Assembly (NCBI GenBank): GCA_023436585.1
Contig: JAEZIN010000028.1
Location: 496,001 to 560,000 of the forward strand
Direction of reading: 5' to 3'
Length of the DNA: 64,000 nucleotides
DNA from: Bacillota bacterium
GTDB lineage: Bacteria; Bacillota; Clostridia; Christensenellales; Aristaeellaceae
Positions 52,452-61,450 of this stretch are shown here, piece after piece. Each line of letters opens with the position of its first letter. Position 1 is the stretch's first letter. The translations under genes and the position numbers were made by a program. Below the pieces are notes generated by a model, which saw only the letters and a list, made by a program, of their open reading frames with translations, made no database searches and was not told where the DNA came from.

Positions 52452-53720
52452 ATGAAAAAGGGTATCGCTCTGCTGCTGGCCATTTTGCTGGTGGCCGCTC
52501 TCATCCCCACCATGGCGCTGGCAACGGAAAAGAAGGTCCTGACCGTCAAGACCTGGGATGTCAACGCCGGTTCCGCCGCCTATCTGCAAGCCACCGAGGC
52601 CGCCTTTGAGGCCGCCTTCCCGGATGTGGACCTGCAGTATGTGGACACAGCCTCCCAGGAATACGCCGTTCTGGTGGCCGCGAGCCTGGCCGGCGGCGAC
52701 ACCGTGGATGTGATCGACGTCAAGGAAGTGCGCGATCTGCAAAACTGGATTACCCAGGGCTATGTGGAGAACCTCGAAAGCTACATCGCCGCCGACAGCT
52801 ATGATCTGGCGCCTTACGTGGGCATGGAAAAGTACTACCGCGGCGCCGACCAGGCATTGTACGCATTGCCCTACCGGTCCGACTTCTGGGTTCTGTACTA
52901 CAACAAGACGCTGTTTGACAAGGCCGGCGTTGCGTATCCCACCGCCGACATGACCTGGGACCAGTATGCCGAACTGGCCAAGAAGATGACCTCCGGCGAG
53001 GGCGTAGACAAGATCTACGGCGCTCACTACCACACCTGGCTTTCCTGCGTGGCCAACTGGGCCGTGTGCGACGGGGTGAATACCCTGGCCGACGGCGAAT
53101 ACAGTGATCTCAAGTACTTCTATGATTTGAACCAGAGCTTGGAAGAAGCCGGCGCGGTCATGGAATATACCGAGCTCCGGTCCGCAGGCCTGCATTACAG
53201 GAACGCTTTTGAGCAGGGCAACATCGCTATGCTCCCCATGGGCTCCTGGCTGGCCGGTTCCCTCATCGCGGACAAGAACGCCGGCAACTTCACCTTTGAC
53301 TGGGCCATTACCGCCGTTCCCCATCTGGAAGGCGTAGCCGCCGGTTCCTCCTTTGGCTCCGTTACCGGCGCGGCCATCAACAAGAACTCCGCAAACAAGG
53401 ACCTGGCCTGGAAGTTCGTCTCCTGGCGTGCCTCCCAGGAAGGTGCCAAGGCCATGGCTGCCCTGGGTACCCGCCCCGCCTATGTGTCCGCCGAAATCGC
53501 CGCCACTCTGGCTTCCGTTGCCGGCTTCCCCCAGGACGATGCCAGCAAAGCCGCGCTGATCCCCGCCGCCGTGAGCATCGAGTGGCCGGTTGTGGATAAG
53601 GTCAGCGAGATTCAAACGGTCCTCAACGAGGAGCATACCAACATCATGTCCCGCAGTGTCACCGTGGACGAGGGCATCGCCAACATGAACACCCGCGTGG
53701 CGGAAATTCTCGGGAAATAA
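52452..53720 (+). CDS. Extracellular sugar-binding protein (family 1)
   Basis: A 422-residue CUT1-type binding protein. The signal peptide (about 1-24, ending ALAT) lacks a lipobox cysteine. SBP features are WDVNAGSAAYLQATEAAFEAAFPDVDLQYV, YALPYRSDFWVLYYNKTLFDKAG and NIAMLPMGSWLAGSL. The context, next to two permeases and a lyase-type set, points to an unsaturated or uronate oligosaccharide as ligand. ATG 52452 has AAAGGAGG upstream; the longer frame crosses the promoter. Confidence 0.92.
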   Translation: MKKGIALLLAILLVAALIPTMALATEKKVLTVKTWDVNAGSAAYLQATEAAFEAAFPDVDLQYVDTASQEYAVLVAASLAGGDTVDVIDVKEVRDLQNWITQGYVENLESYIAADSYDLAPYVGMEKYYRGADQALYALPYRSDFWVLYYNKTLFDKAGVAYPTADMTWDQYAELAKKMTSGEGVDKIYGAHYHTWLSCVANWAVCDGVNTLADGEYSDLKYFYDLNQSLEEAGAVMEYTELRSAGLHYRNAFEQGNIAMLPMGSWLAGSLIADKNAGNFTFDWAITAVPHLEGVAAGSSFGSVTGAAINKNSANKDLAWKFVSWRASQEGAKAMAALGTRPAYVSAEIAATLASVAGFPQDDASKAALIPAAVSIEWPVVDKVSEIQTVLNEEHTNIMSRSVTVDEGIANMNTRVAEILGK

Positions 53721-53761
53721 TCGTATCTGAAGTTTATTCATCCGTAAACCTGAGGGTGCAA

Positions 53762-53844
53762 CGAGGGGGCCGCGGCCCCCTCGTTTGCAAATCCGAGACC
53801 AGCGACAGGCTTCGTGCAAGGCCGGCTTCTGCAGGCCTTGCACG
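53762..53844 (+). terminator. Two stable hairpins between the SBP and permease genes
   Basis: CGAGGGGGCCG with its complement forms a 22-base perfect palindrome at 53762-53783, followed by TTTGC. A second 11-bp stem, CGTGCAAGGCC with GGCCTTGCACG, lies at 53813-53823 and 53834-53844. They may end part of the transcripts or protect the SBP message from exonucleases. Confidence 0.65.
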
Positions 53845-53872
53845 GGGCGCAGTTCGAAGGAGTGATGCCTAT

Positions 53873-54814
53873 ATGGCGCAAAACATCGCCCCAACCATAT
53901 CCAAAAAGCGCAGGCTTTCCAGGCAGGAAAGGAAGAACACGCTGATTGCCTATTCCTTTCTCGCGCCTAATTTCCTGGGCTTTTTGATTTTCACCCTGGT
54001 ACCGGTCCTGTTTTCCGTAGCGCTGGCGTTTATGAACTGGAACGGCGGCACCATCGACAAGATCACCTGGGCCGGGTTTGACAACTTTGCCACCATCTTC
54101 AAAAACTTCAGCTTTGATAAGTCTGACCTTGGCATTGCGCTTCGCAATACCGTTGTATATACCGCCGTCACCGTGCCGTTGACCATTGTCTGCGCCTTGG
54201 CACTGGCCATGGTGCTCAACCGGGCGGCGAAAACCGCAAAGCTTTTGCGGATCGTATTCTTCTTTCCGTATGTGGCATCCATCGTGGCCATCTGCACGTG
54301 CTGGAATCTGCTTTTAAACAAGTTCGGCCCCATCAACCAGCTTCTTTCCCTTGTCGGCGTCAATATCAACAAATCATGGACATCCAGCAAGGATCATGCC
54401 ATCATGGCCATCATCCTGGTCAGCGTCTGGCGCAGCGCCGGGTATTACATGGTGATGTACCTGGCCGGGCTGCAGGGCGTGCCCCGGGAGCTGTACGAGG
54501 CCGCCACGGTGGACGGGGCCAGTGCCTGGCAGAAGTTCCGCAAGGTCACCCTGCCCATGCTTACCCCCACCACCTTCTTCGTATCTATCATGATGGTGAT
54601 CAGCTGCTTCAAAATATATGACCTGGTGGCCATCATGACCGAGGGCGGCCCCGGCCGTTCCTCGCTGATGCTGGTCTACCATATCTACACCCTCAGCTTC
54701 ACCCAGATCAAGTATGGCGTTGCCAGCGCCGTGGCCATGGTGCTGTTTGCCATCGTGCTGTGTGTGACGATTATTCAGTTCCGCGCGGAGAAAAAATGGG
54801 TCAATTACATGTGA
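53873..54814 (+). CDS. Sugar ABC transporter permease, MsmF/UgpA type
   Basis: A 313-residue permease with six membrane helices. It starts with a basic stretch (KKRRLSRQERKNTL) and has the EAA loop LYEAATVDGASAWQKFRKVTLPML at about 205-228. It pairs with the following MsmG-type permease. ATG 53873 with AAGGAGTGAT upstream is chosen; the frame upstream of it is hairpin sequence. There is no ATPase gene in the operon. Confidence 0.93.
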   Translation: MAQNIAPTISKKRRLSRQERKNTLIAYSFLAPNFLGFLIFTLVPVLFSVALAFMNWNGGTIDKITWAGFDNFATIFKNFSFDKSDLGIALRNTVVYTAVTVPLTIVCALALAMVLNRAAKTAKLLRIVFFFPYVASIVAICTCWNLLLNKFGPINQLLSLVGVNINKSWTSSKDHAIMAIILVSVWRSAGYYMVMYLAGLQGVPRELYEAATVDGASAWQKFRKVTLPMLTPTTFFVSIMMVISCFKIYDLVAIMTEGGPGRSSLMLVYHIYTLSFTQIKYGVASAVAMVLFAIVLCVTIIQFRAEKKWVNYM

Positions 54815-54830
54815 GAAGGGAGGATATGCC

Positions 54831-55694
54831 ATGACCACCGTTACCATAAAGCCGAGCCACAAGCAAGCTTCTGCTTTGCATATCTTTGGCAGGGCAGCCC
54901 TGTACATCGCGCTGGCCCTTCTGGCCTGCCTGGCACTCCTGCCCTTCGTATGGATGATATCCTCCTCCCTGAAGCTGGACAAGGATGTGTTCCGCTATCC
55001 CATTGAATGGATTCCCTCCGTGCGCCACTGGGAAAACTATGCGCTCATTTGGCAGAAGGTACCGCTGACCACCTATTTCAAGAACACCGCGTTCGTGACG
55101 CTGGCGGTCACCTTCATGCAGCTTTTAACCTCCTCCTTCGCGGCCTACGCCTTTGCCAAGCTGCGCTTTCCGGGGCGGGATGCGTTGTTCCTTTGCTATA
55201 TCGGCACCATTGCCGTGCCTTGGCAGGTATATATGCTGCCCCAGTTTATCATGATGCGGGGCATTGGGCTCTACGATACGCCCTGGGCGCTGATCGTGCT
55301 GCAATCCTTTTCCGCCTTCGGCGTATTCCTCATGCGCCAGTTTTACCTGGGCATCCCCAATGAGCTCAACGAGGCTGCCCGCATCGACGGCCTCAGCGAA
55401 TATGGCATCTGGGCGCGCATCATACTGCCCCTGGCCACGCCGGCCCTGGCCACGCTGACCATATTCACCTTCGTAAACACCTGGAATGATTTTATGGGCC
55501 CGCTGATTTATCTGGCCACTGACGCGAACAAAACCATACAGGTAGGTCTGCGCCGCTTTATACAGCAGTACACCAGCGATTACCATCTCATCATGGCGGC
55601 ATCGCTGTGCTCGCTTGTCCCTGTCACCATCGTTTTCCTGTTCCTGCAGCGGTATTTTATTGAAGGAATTTCCACGACGGGCTTGAAAGGATAA
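54831..55694 (+). CDS. Sugar ABC transporter permease, MsmG/UgpE type
   Basis: A 287-residue permease with six membrane helices and the EAA loop LNEAARIDGLSEYGIWARIILPLA at about 183-206, ending in the usual ...GISTTGLKG. Second permease of the importer. It starts 16 bases after the first permease stop with GGGAGG before the ATG. It is followed by the lyase gene after 63 bases. Confidence 0.93.
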   Translation: MTTVTIKPSHKQASALHIFGRAALYIALALLACLALLPFVWMISSSLKLDKDVFRYPIEWIPSVRHWENYALIWQKVPLTTYFKNTAFVTLAVTFMQLLTSSFAAYAFAKLRFPGRDALFLCYIGTIAVPWQVYMLPQFIMMRGIGLYDTPWALIVLQSFSAFGVFLMRQFYLGIPNELNEAARIDGLSEYGIWARIILPLATPALATLTIFTFVNTWNDFMGPLIYLATDANKTIQVGLRRFIQQYTSDYHLIMAASLCSLVPVTIVFLFLQRYFIEGISTTGLKG

Positions 55695-55757
55695 AAGCTC
55701 GGTAATATGGCCGCGGGCCTATAACAAGTCCGCCACCCGCAAGGCAGAAGGAAGACT

Positions 55758-57578
55758 ATGTTTACGGAATATTTGGAGAAGACAAATCTTCGTGCGCTGT
55801 TCGCGCCCAAAGAGAAGCGCATTACAATTCCCCCGGCATCGGACCGGGCCGAGTGGGCGAATATCCCCGCCGCCATGCGGGAGGAGATATTGTCCGCAGC
55901 CAAGCCGCAGATGGATTTGCCCTATCCCGACCTTTTTGCCACCCAGTTTCTGGCCTTTGTGCGCACGGGGGACAGGGCGGTGTATGAAGCGCCCTATTTC
56001 ACCCGCCGAAGGATGCTGCTAAAATCCATGCTGGCCGAATGCATCGAATACAGCGGTGCGTACATGGACCGGGTGGTGAACGGCATATGGTGCATCTGTG
56101 AGGAAAGCTTCTGGGGCATCAGCGCCCACAACGGCTCCTCCCATCCCGGCATGCTGAAGGCGGCCGAGCGGCCCCTGCCGGATATCGAAAACCCATACAT
56201 CGACCTGTTCGCGGCTCAAACCTCCTCCCTGCTCCTTTGGACCTGTTATCTGTTAAAGGGCAAGCTGGATGCGGTAAGCCCGCTGATTGCCCGCCGCGTT
56301 TACCTGGAGGCGGAGAGGAGGATCATCAAGCCTTTTTTCCACCATGATGACTTCTGGTGGATGGGCATGATCCGCAAGGATGTGAACAACTGGACGCCCT
56401 GGATCCTTTCAAACATCCTGGCCTCCCTGCTGCTTTTGGACATGGACGATATCCGTATGGAGGAAGGAGTCAAGCGTGCCCTGCGCATGCTGGACAGCTA
56501 TCTTGCCGTGATGCCGTCGGATGGCGGCTGCGACGAGGGCGCCGCCTACTGGAACATGGCGGGGGGCTCACTGCTGGACTGCCTTGAGCATGTGGAGAAT
56601 CTCACCGGCGGGCGAGCCGTCTTTTATGAGGATGCCCATATAAAAGCTATCGGCGCATTCCCGCTTCATGCGCACATCGCTGGGCCCTATTACTGGAATT
56701 TTGCCGACTGCGATGCAATGCCCATGCTGGATGGCGAGCGGGTATACCGCTTCGGCCTGCGCACCGGGCAGGCTGGTCTGGCCTCGCTGGGCGCACAGAT
56801 CGCGTGCGAAAACAATGGTGTACTGCCCAAGGATACGCCGGAAACGTACCGTGTTCTGTGCCGGCTGTTCCATCCGGTTCCTGCAATGGCCGCAGGTATT
56901 TCCTCGGAGGATATGGCGATATTGCCTGATCTGCAGGTATGGGCATCCCGCAAGGGCAATCTGCAAGCTGCCGTTAAAGGCGGGCATAACGGTGAAAACC
57001 ACAACCACAACGATGTGGGCAGCTTCCTTCTGTACGCGGACGGCGAGCCGGAAATCGTGGATGCGGGCAATATGGTCTACACCGCCAAAACCTTCAGCCC
57101 GGACAGGTACACCCTCTGGAACACCCGCAGTAGGAACCACAACGTGCCCTTGGTCGCCGGCTTTGAGCAAGAGGTGGGCCGGGAATACGCGGCAAGCGAT
57201 GTTGTGCTGGACAGGGGGCACATATCCCTGGACATGGCGGAGGCCTATCCTAAAGAAGCGGGCGTCTTATCCCTGAAAAGGACCGCAAGGTACCAGGGCA
57301 GCGCTTTTGTCCTCAACGACACGGTAGAATTGTCATCCCCCGCATCTATCGCCTGGGTATTTCTCTTCCGGCGCAGCCCCGAAATTCATCCGGGCCTGTT
57401 GCAAACGGAGGGGATCACCCTGCGGTATGACAGTTCTCTTATAGCGGGTTGTGAAGAAGTGCCCATCACCGATGCAAGAATGGCCAGGAATTTCCCCGGC
57501 AGCTTGTGGCGCGTGACGCTTGCTTCGCAGGAAATGAAGGAGCACAGCCAAACCTTTGAATTTACCGGGAGGATTTGA
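55758..57578 (+). CDS. Heparinase II/III-like polysaccharide lyase
   Basis: A 606-residue protein with an alpha/alpha-toroid N-terminal region (about 60-370, rich in helices and Trp/Tyr; GGCDEGAAYWNMAGGSLLDCLE is the family motif) and a beta-sandwich C-terminal region. The catalytic-type motif GGHNGENHNHND is at 408-419. Heparinase II/III lyases cut uronic-acid polysaccharides by beta-elimination, leaving a 4,5-unsaturated uronate that GH88 removes. There is no signal peptide, so it seems to work inside on imported oligosaccharides. AAGGAAG precedes the ATG. Confidence 0.85.
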   Translation: MFTEYLEKTNLRALFAPKEKRITIPPASDRAEWANIPAAMREEILSAAKPQMDLPYPDLFATQFLAFVRTGDRAVYEAPYFTRRRMLLKSMLAECIEYSGAYMDRVVNGIWCICEESFWGISAHNGSSHPGMLKAAERPLPDIENPYIDLFAAQTSSLLLWTCYLLKGKLDAVSPLIARRVYLEAERRIIKPFFHHDDFWWMGMIRKDVNNWTPWILSNILASLLLLDMDDIRMEEGVKRALRMLDSYLAVMPSDGGCDEGAAYWNMAGGSLLDCLEHVENLTGGRAVFYEDAHIKAIGAFPLHAHIAGPYYWNFADCDAMPMLDGERVYRFGLRTGQAGLASLGAQIACENNGVLPKDTPETYRVLCRLFHPVPAMAAGISSEDMAILPDLQVWASRKGNLQAAVKGGHNGENHNHNDVGSFLLYADGEPEIVDAGNMVYTAKTFSPDRYTLWNTRSRNHNVPLVAGFEQEVGREYAASDVVLDRGHISLDMAEAYPKEAGVLSLKRTARYQGSAFVLNDTVELSSPASIAWVFLFRRSPEIHPGLLQTEGITLRYDSSLIAGCEEVPITDARMARNFPGSLWRVTLASQEMKEHSQTFEFTGRI

Positions 57579-57580
57579 AA

Positions 57581-59377
57581 GTGAGCAATCCCGTTCAAAA
57601 CAACCCCCTGCGGACAAGGGATGATTTCCAGCAGGCCGCCCTGCAATTACTGAAGCCTCTTGCCAAGAAGCTGAGCCCCGGCTGCGCACGGCTGCACCTT
57701 GGCGATACGGGCGCCGTATATCCCGACCCCATTGCGGAAATGGAAGCCTGGTCGCGTCCCTTGTGGGCGCTGGTTCCGCTGATGATGGGTAGTCCGGAAA
57801 GCGCCCGGCCCCTGTGGCAACTGTGGATGGAAGGGCTGAAAAACGGCACCGACCCCAGTCATCTTGAATACTGGGGTGACATCGGCCCTTTTGACCAGCG
57901 CATGGTGGAAATGGCCGTTATGGGCATGGCTTTGTGCTTTGTGCCGGGCGAGTTCCTTCGCGTCCATGACCCTAAAACCCAGGGAAACATCCATCGCTGG
58001 CTCAATCAAATTAACCTCTACGACATGCCCAAAAACAACTGGCGCTTCTTCCGCGTGCTAGTCAACGTGGGTTTTCTGCTGAATGACTTGCCCTATGACG
58101 CGAAGATGCTGGCCGCCGACCTGGATATGATGGAAGAGCATTACGAGGGTGATGGTTGGTACTTTGATTATCCCGACCAGCGGGACTACTATACCCCCTG
58201 GGCCTTCCATTACTATGGCCTTCTCTATGCCAGGGCCATGCATGCCCTGGACCCCATCCGCAGCAAAACGTACCGTGACCGCGCCTGGCTGATGGCGAAG
58301 CGGCTGGAAGCCTGGTTCGCAAACGACGGCGAAGCGCTGCCCTACGGCCGCAGCCTTGCCTACCGGTTCGCCCAGAGCGCTTTCTTTGGCGCGCTGCCCC
58401 TGGGTGACAGCGAAAACGTAAAGGAAGACTGGGGCGTGGTGAAGGGGCTGCTGCTGAAAAACATGCGCAAGTGGTTCTCCCGGCCCATCTTCACAAGCGA
58501 CGGGGTGCTCACCATCGGCTATGGATATCCCAACCTCATGATGGCCGAAGGCTACAACGCGCCAGGTTCGGCTTACTGGGCCATGAAGGCCTTCGCACCG
58601 CTGGCGCTGGCAGAGGATCACCCCTTCTGGACAAGCGAAGAAAAGGATCATACTCCGCCTTCTGTTTTGAAGGAGGACTACGCACGCATGCTCATCGTGC
58701 GGGACACGCACAACATGCATGTGCAGGCCTTCCCCGCCGGGAACCGCGCTTTCGAGCACGCCCATTCAGAGGCCAAATATGAAAAATTCGCCTACTCCAC
58801 CGCCTTTGCCTTCAGCGTGCCCAAGAGCGGCCTGATGCTGAACAGAGGCGCGTACGACAGCATGCTGGCCTTGAGTGAGGATGAGGCCTACTGGCATGTG
58901 CGCCAGGGCTGCCAGGAGTATGCCATCGGGGATGACAAGGTAGAGTCCGTCTGGCACCCCTATTCGGATGTAAAGGTGGAATCTACCATCCTTCCCCTTG
59001 GCGACTGGCACATCCGCATCCACAAGATCACCACACCCCGCAGGCTTTTCGCGGCGGAAGGCGGGTATGCCGTCAACAGGGACGATGGGCCGGGCTTGGC
59101 CAAAACACAGGTGAATGATAAAACCGCGCTGGCGGCGTGCGCCAATCTTACCAGCGGCATTGTAAACCTGCGGGGCTTTGACAGCGCCGTAATCATCACC
59201 CCCGAGCCCAACACCAACCTCCTGTATCCAAGAACGGTGCTGCCCACCTTAAAGGCGCAGATACCCGCGGGCGAAACGGTGCTGGTATGCGCCGTGCTGG
59301 GCGCTGTACAGGACGGTATGGAAAAATGGCAGAATATCCCCAAGGAGGCTTCCAGTTATGCAAACCTGGCTGAATGA
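57581..59377 (+). CDS. DUF2264 domain protein, probable uronate-glycan enzyme
   Basis: A 598-residue protein matching DUF2264 along its length. The N-terminal toroid-like part has NPLRTRDDFQQAALQLLKPL, YWGDIGPFDQRMVEMAVM, MPKNNWRFFRVLVN and DGWYFDYPDQRDYYTPWAFHYYGLLYA; a beta-rich tail follows. The activity is not established to my knowledge; the fold and context suggest a lyase or glycosidase. The start is GTG 57581 (8 bases after GGGAGG), 2 bases after the lyase stop. It overlaps the GH88 gene by 20 bases. Confidence 0.85.
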   Translation: MSNPVQNNPLRTRDDFQQAALQLLKPLAKKLSPGCARLHLGDTGAVYPDPIAEMEAWSRPLWALVPLMMGSPESARPLWQLWMEGLKNGTDPSHLEYWGDIGPFDQRMVEMAVMGMALCFVPGEFLRVHDPKTQGNIHRWLNQINLYDMPKNNWRFFRVLVNVGFLLNDLPYDAKMLAADLDMMEEHYEGDGWYFDYPDQRDYYTPWAFHYYGLLYARAMHALDPIRSKTYRDRAWLMAKRLEAWFANDGEALPYGRSLAYRFAQSAFFGALPLGDSENVKEDWGVVKGLLLKNMRKWFSRPIFTSDGVLTIGYGYPNLMMAEGYNAPGSAYWAMKAFAPLALAEDHPFWTSEEKDHTPPSVLKEDYARMLIVRDTHNMHVQAFPAGNRAFEHAHSEAKYEKFAYSTAFAFSVPKSGLMLNRGAYDSMLALSEDEAYWHVRQGCQEYAIGDDKVESVWHPYSDVKVESTILPLGDWHIRIHKITTPRRLFAAEGGYAVNRDDGPGLAKTQVNDKTALAACANLTSGIVNLRGFDSAVIITPEPNTNLLYPRTVLPTLKAQIPAGETVLVCAVLGAVQDGMEKWQNIPKEASSYANLAE

Positions 59378-60482
59378 CACGCTTCAAAAAATCAGGGACA
59401 AATATGGATGGTCTATGGAATATGCCGCCCGGGATGGGATGATCCCCTACAAAAGCGAGGGGCGCAAATGGATTCCCTCGCCCTTTGACGGCAACAGCTG
59501 GTGGACCGGCGGCTTCTGGCCGGCCATTATGTGGCAGCTGTATGCCGCCACGGGGGAAGAGAAGTTTATGCTGGAGGCCAGGCGCGTGCAAGCGCTGCTG
59601 GAGGCTGAGCTTGTCCGCCATGACCTTCTAAACCATGACATGGGCTTTATGTATTTATTGTCCTTCGGCGCGGACTACCGGCTTACAGGCAATGCGGACG
59701 CGCTTCGCAGCACGCTGATTGCCGCCGATGTCCTGGCCGGCCGCTTCAACCCCGCCGGCTTCATACGCGCCTGGAACGGAAGCGGCAAGGAAGGCTGGGC
59801 CATCGTGGACTGCCTGATGAACCTGAGCCTTTTGCACTTCGCCACGGAAAAGACAGGGGACCCCAGGTACAGGAACATCGCCCTTCGCCACGCGGATATG
59901 TCCTTGCAGCATTTCCTCCGCGAGGACGGCTCCTGCAACCATATCATGATCTTTGATCCCGTCACGGGGGAGGCGCTGGATTCTCCCGGCGGCCAGGGCT
60001 ATGAAAAGGGTTCCTCCTGGTCCCGGGGCCAGGCTTGGGCGCTGTATGGCTTTACCATCAGCTTCATCAACACCGGGGAAGCGCGCTACCTTGACGCCGC
60101 CCGGAAAATAGCAGACTATTTTATCGCCAACATCCGGGAGGATGGGCTGACCGACTGCGATTTCCGCCAGCCCAAGGGCGAGGAGCGCATCGACAACATC
60201 GCCGCCGCCTGCGCCGCCTGCGGGCTGATGGAACTCTCCAAGCATGTGGGAAAAGAAGACGGAGAAAAGTATACGAAGGCTGCCTTGCGCATGCTCAAAG
60301 CGCTGGATTCCCGCTGCTCCGACTGGTCGCAGGACAGCTTTGGCATCCTGCAAAAGTGTACCGCCAGCTATCATGACGATGGGGCGGGCCGGCACGTGAA
60401 CATCGTCTATGGTGATTACTTCTTCACAGAGGCTATTTGCAAGCTGCGCGGAACCGACCCCATGCTATGGGAAAAGACGTGA
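59358..60482 (+). CDS. GH88 unsaturated glucuronyl hydrolase
   Basis: A 374-residue alpha6/alpha6-barrel enzyme that removes the 4,5-unsaturated uronate from lyase products by hydrating the double bond. The two key aspartates are D94 (HDMGFMY) and D151 (IVDCLMNLS), matching D88/D149 of the Bacillus enzyme. WWTGGFWPAIMWQLY and SSWSRGQAWALYGF are further family features. ATG 59358 has AAGGAGG upstream and overlaps the DUF2264 gene by 20 bases. There is no signal peptide. Its presence confirms a lyase-type pathway. Confidence 0.93.
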   Translation: MQTWLNDTLQKIRDKYGWSMEYAARDGMIPYKSEGRKWIPSPFDGNSWWTGGFWPAIMWQLYAATGEEKFMLEARRVQALLEAELVRHDLLNHDMGFMYLLSFGADYRLTGNADALRSTLIAADVLAGRFNPAGFIRAWNGSGKEGWAIVDCLMNLSLLHFATEKTGDPRYRNIALRHADMSLQHFLREDGSCNHIMIFDPVTGEALDSPGGQGYEKGSSWSRGQAWALYGFTISFINTGEARYLDAARKIADYFIANIREDGLTDCDFRQPKGEERIDNIAAACAACGLMELSKHVGKEDGEKYTKAALRMLKALDSRCSDWSQDSFGILQKCTASYHDDGAGRHVNIVYGDYFFTEAICKLRGTDPMLWEKT

Positions 60483-60505
60483 TTTCTCAAGAAATTTGCC
60501 ACCTG

Positions 60506-60540
60506 GGCCGCAATCTTGTATAATGATTGCGGTCCTTTTC
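60506..60540 (+). terminator. Terminator of the lyase/GH88 operon
   Basis: GGCCGCAATC (60506-60515) pairs with GATTGCGGTC (60525-60534, one G-T pair) and is followed by CTTTTC. Confidence 0.8.
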
Positions 60541-60579
60541 ATAACTGTCTTTTAATATGGTAAAATCGGGGATTATGCA

Positions 60580-61410
60580 ATGTATACTCATGCAATCCAG
60601 CATTTTGATCCTATAGCCATTGCCCAAAGCGGCCAGTGCTTCCGCATGCGCGTTCTTTCGTCTGGCCGGGTGGAGCTGATCCACCGGGACAAGTTTCTTA
60701 TCATCGATTCCCTGGGGGAGGAAAGGTTCGCCTTTCACTGCACGGAAAATGAGTTCCGTGCCCACTGGCAGGATTATTTCGACCTTTCCACCGATTACGG
60801 CGCGTTTATAAGCTCCGTGGACAGGGACGATGCATACCTTGCCAATGCCGCGCAATCGGGCAGCGGGCTTCGCATCCTCCGACAGGACCCCTGGGAGGTG
60901 CTGGTCAGCTTCATCCTTTCCCAGCGCAAAAGCATACCCGCCATCCGGGATGGCATTGAAAAGCTCTGCCGGCGCTTTGGCACCCCGCTTCCCATTTCTT
61001 TGCGGGAGGAATTTGCGTTCCCCACACCTGAAAGCCTGGCGGCAGCATCCCTTCATGATCTGGCTGCCTGCTCCCTGGGTTACCGCGCGCCGTACGTACA
61101 ATCCGCCGCTCAGTCGGTGGCCTCGGGGGAAACGGACCTGAACATACTTTCTGACCTATCCGATGAAGCCCTTATGCAAAAGCTGCTGGCGTTGCATGGC
61201 GTCGGTATCAAGGTGGCCAGCTGCGTGATGCTCTTTGGCTACCACCGCATGGACCTGGCGCCAGTGGATGTCTGGATTCAGCGTGTGATTGACCAGGAGT
61301 ACGGCGGCGTTTCACCCTTTGCAAGGTACAAAGGCTTTGCCGGCGTTATACAGCAATACATGTTCTACGACCAGATCACGCGCAAGAAGTCGCGCCGCCT
61401 GACCGCCTGA
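60580..61410 (+). CDS. HhH-GPD DNA glycosylase (8-oxoguanine/3-methyladenine type)
   Basis: A 276-residue OGG1-like glycosylase. The helix-hairpin-helix is LLALHGVGIKVASCVMLFG with the catalytic lysine (K in GIKVA), and the catalytic aspartate is in APVDVWIQRVI. The N-terminal OGG-type domain includes GQCFRMRVLSSGRVELI. It probably excises 8-oxoguanine; alkylated-base activity is possible. There is no AGGAGG before ATG 60580. It lies alone after a terminator, 40 bases ahead of a PHP gene. Confidence 0.9.
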   Translation: MYTHAIQHFDPIAIAQSGQCFRMRVLSSGRVELIHRDKFLIIDSLGEERFAFHCTENEFRAHWQDYFDLSTDYGAFISSVDRDDAYLANAAQSGSGLRILRQDPWEVLVSFILSQRKSIPAIRDGIEKLCRRFGTPLPISLREEFAFPTPESLAAASLHDLAACSLGYRAPYVQSAAQSVASGETDLNILSDLSDEALMQKLLALHGVGIKVASCVMLFGYHRMDLAPVDVWIQRVIDQEYGGVSPFARYKGFAGVIQQYMFYDQITRKKSRRLTA

Positions 61411-61450
61411 CAAGGGGAAAGGCAACAATTTTATACCGGGGGCTTAAGCC

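Noticed and set aside
52413..53894. A 493-codon minus-strand frame opposite the second solute-binding protein
   Set aside because: Shadow frame with low-complexity Gly/His/Val; the plus strand holds a well-supported SBP with ribosome site and promoter.
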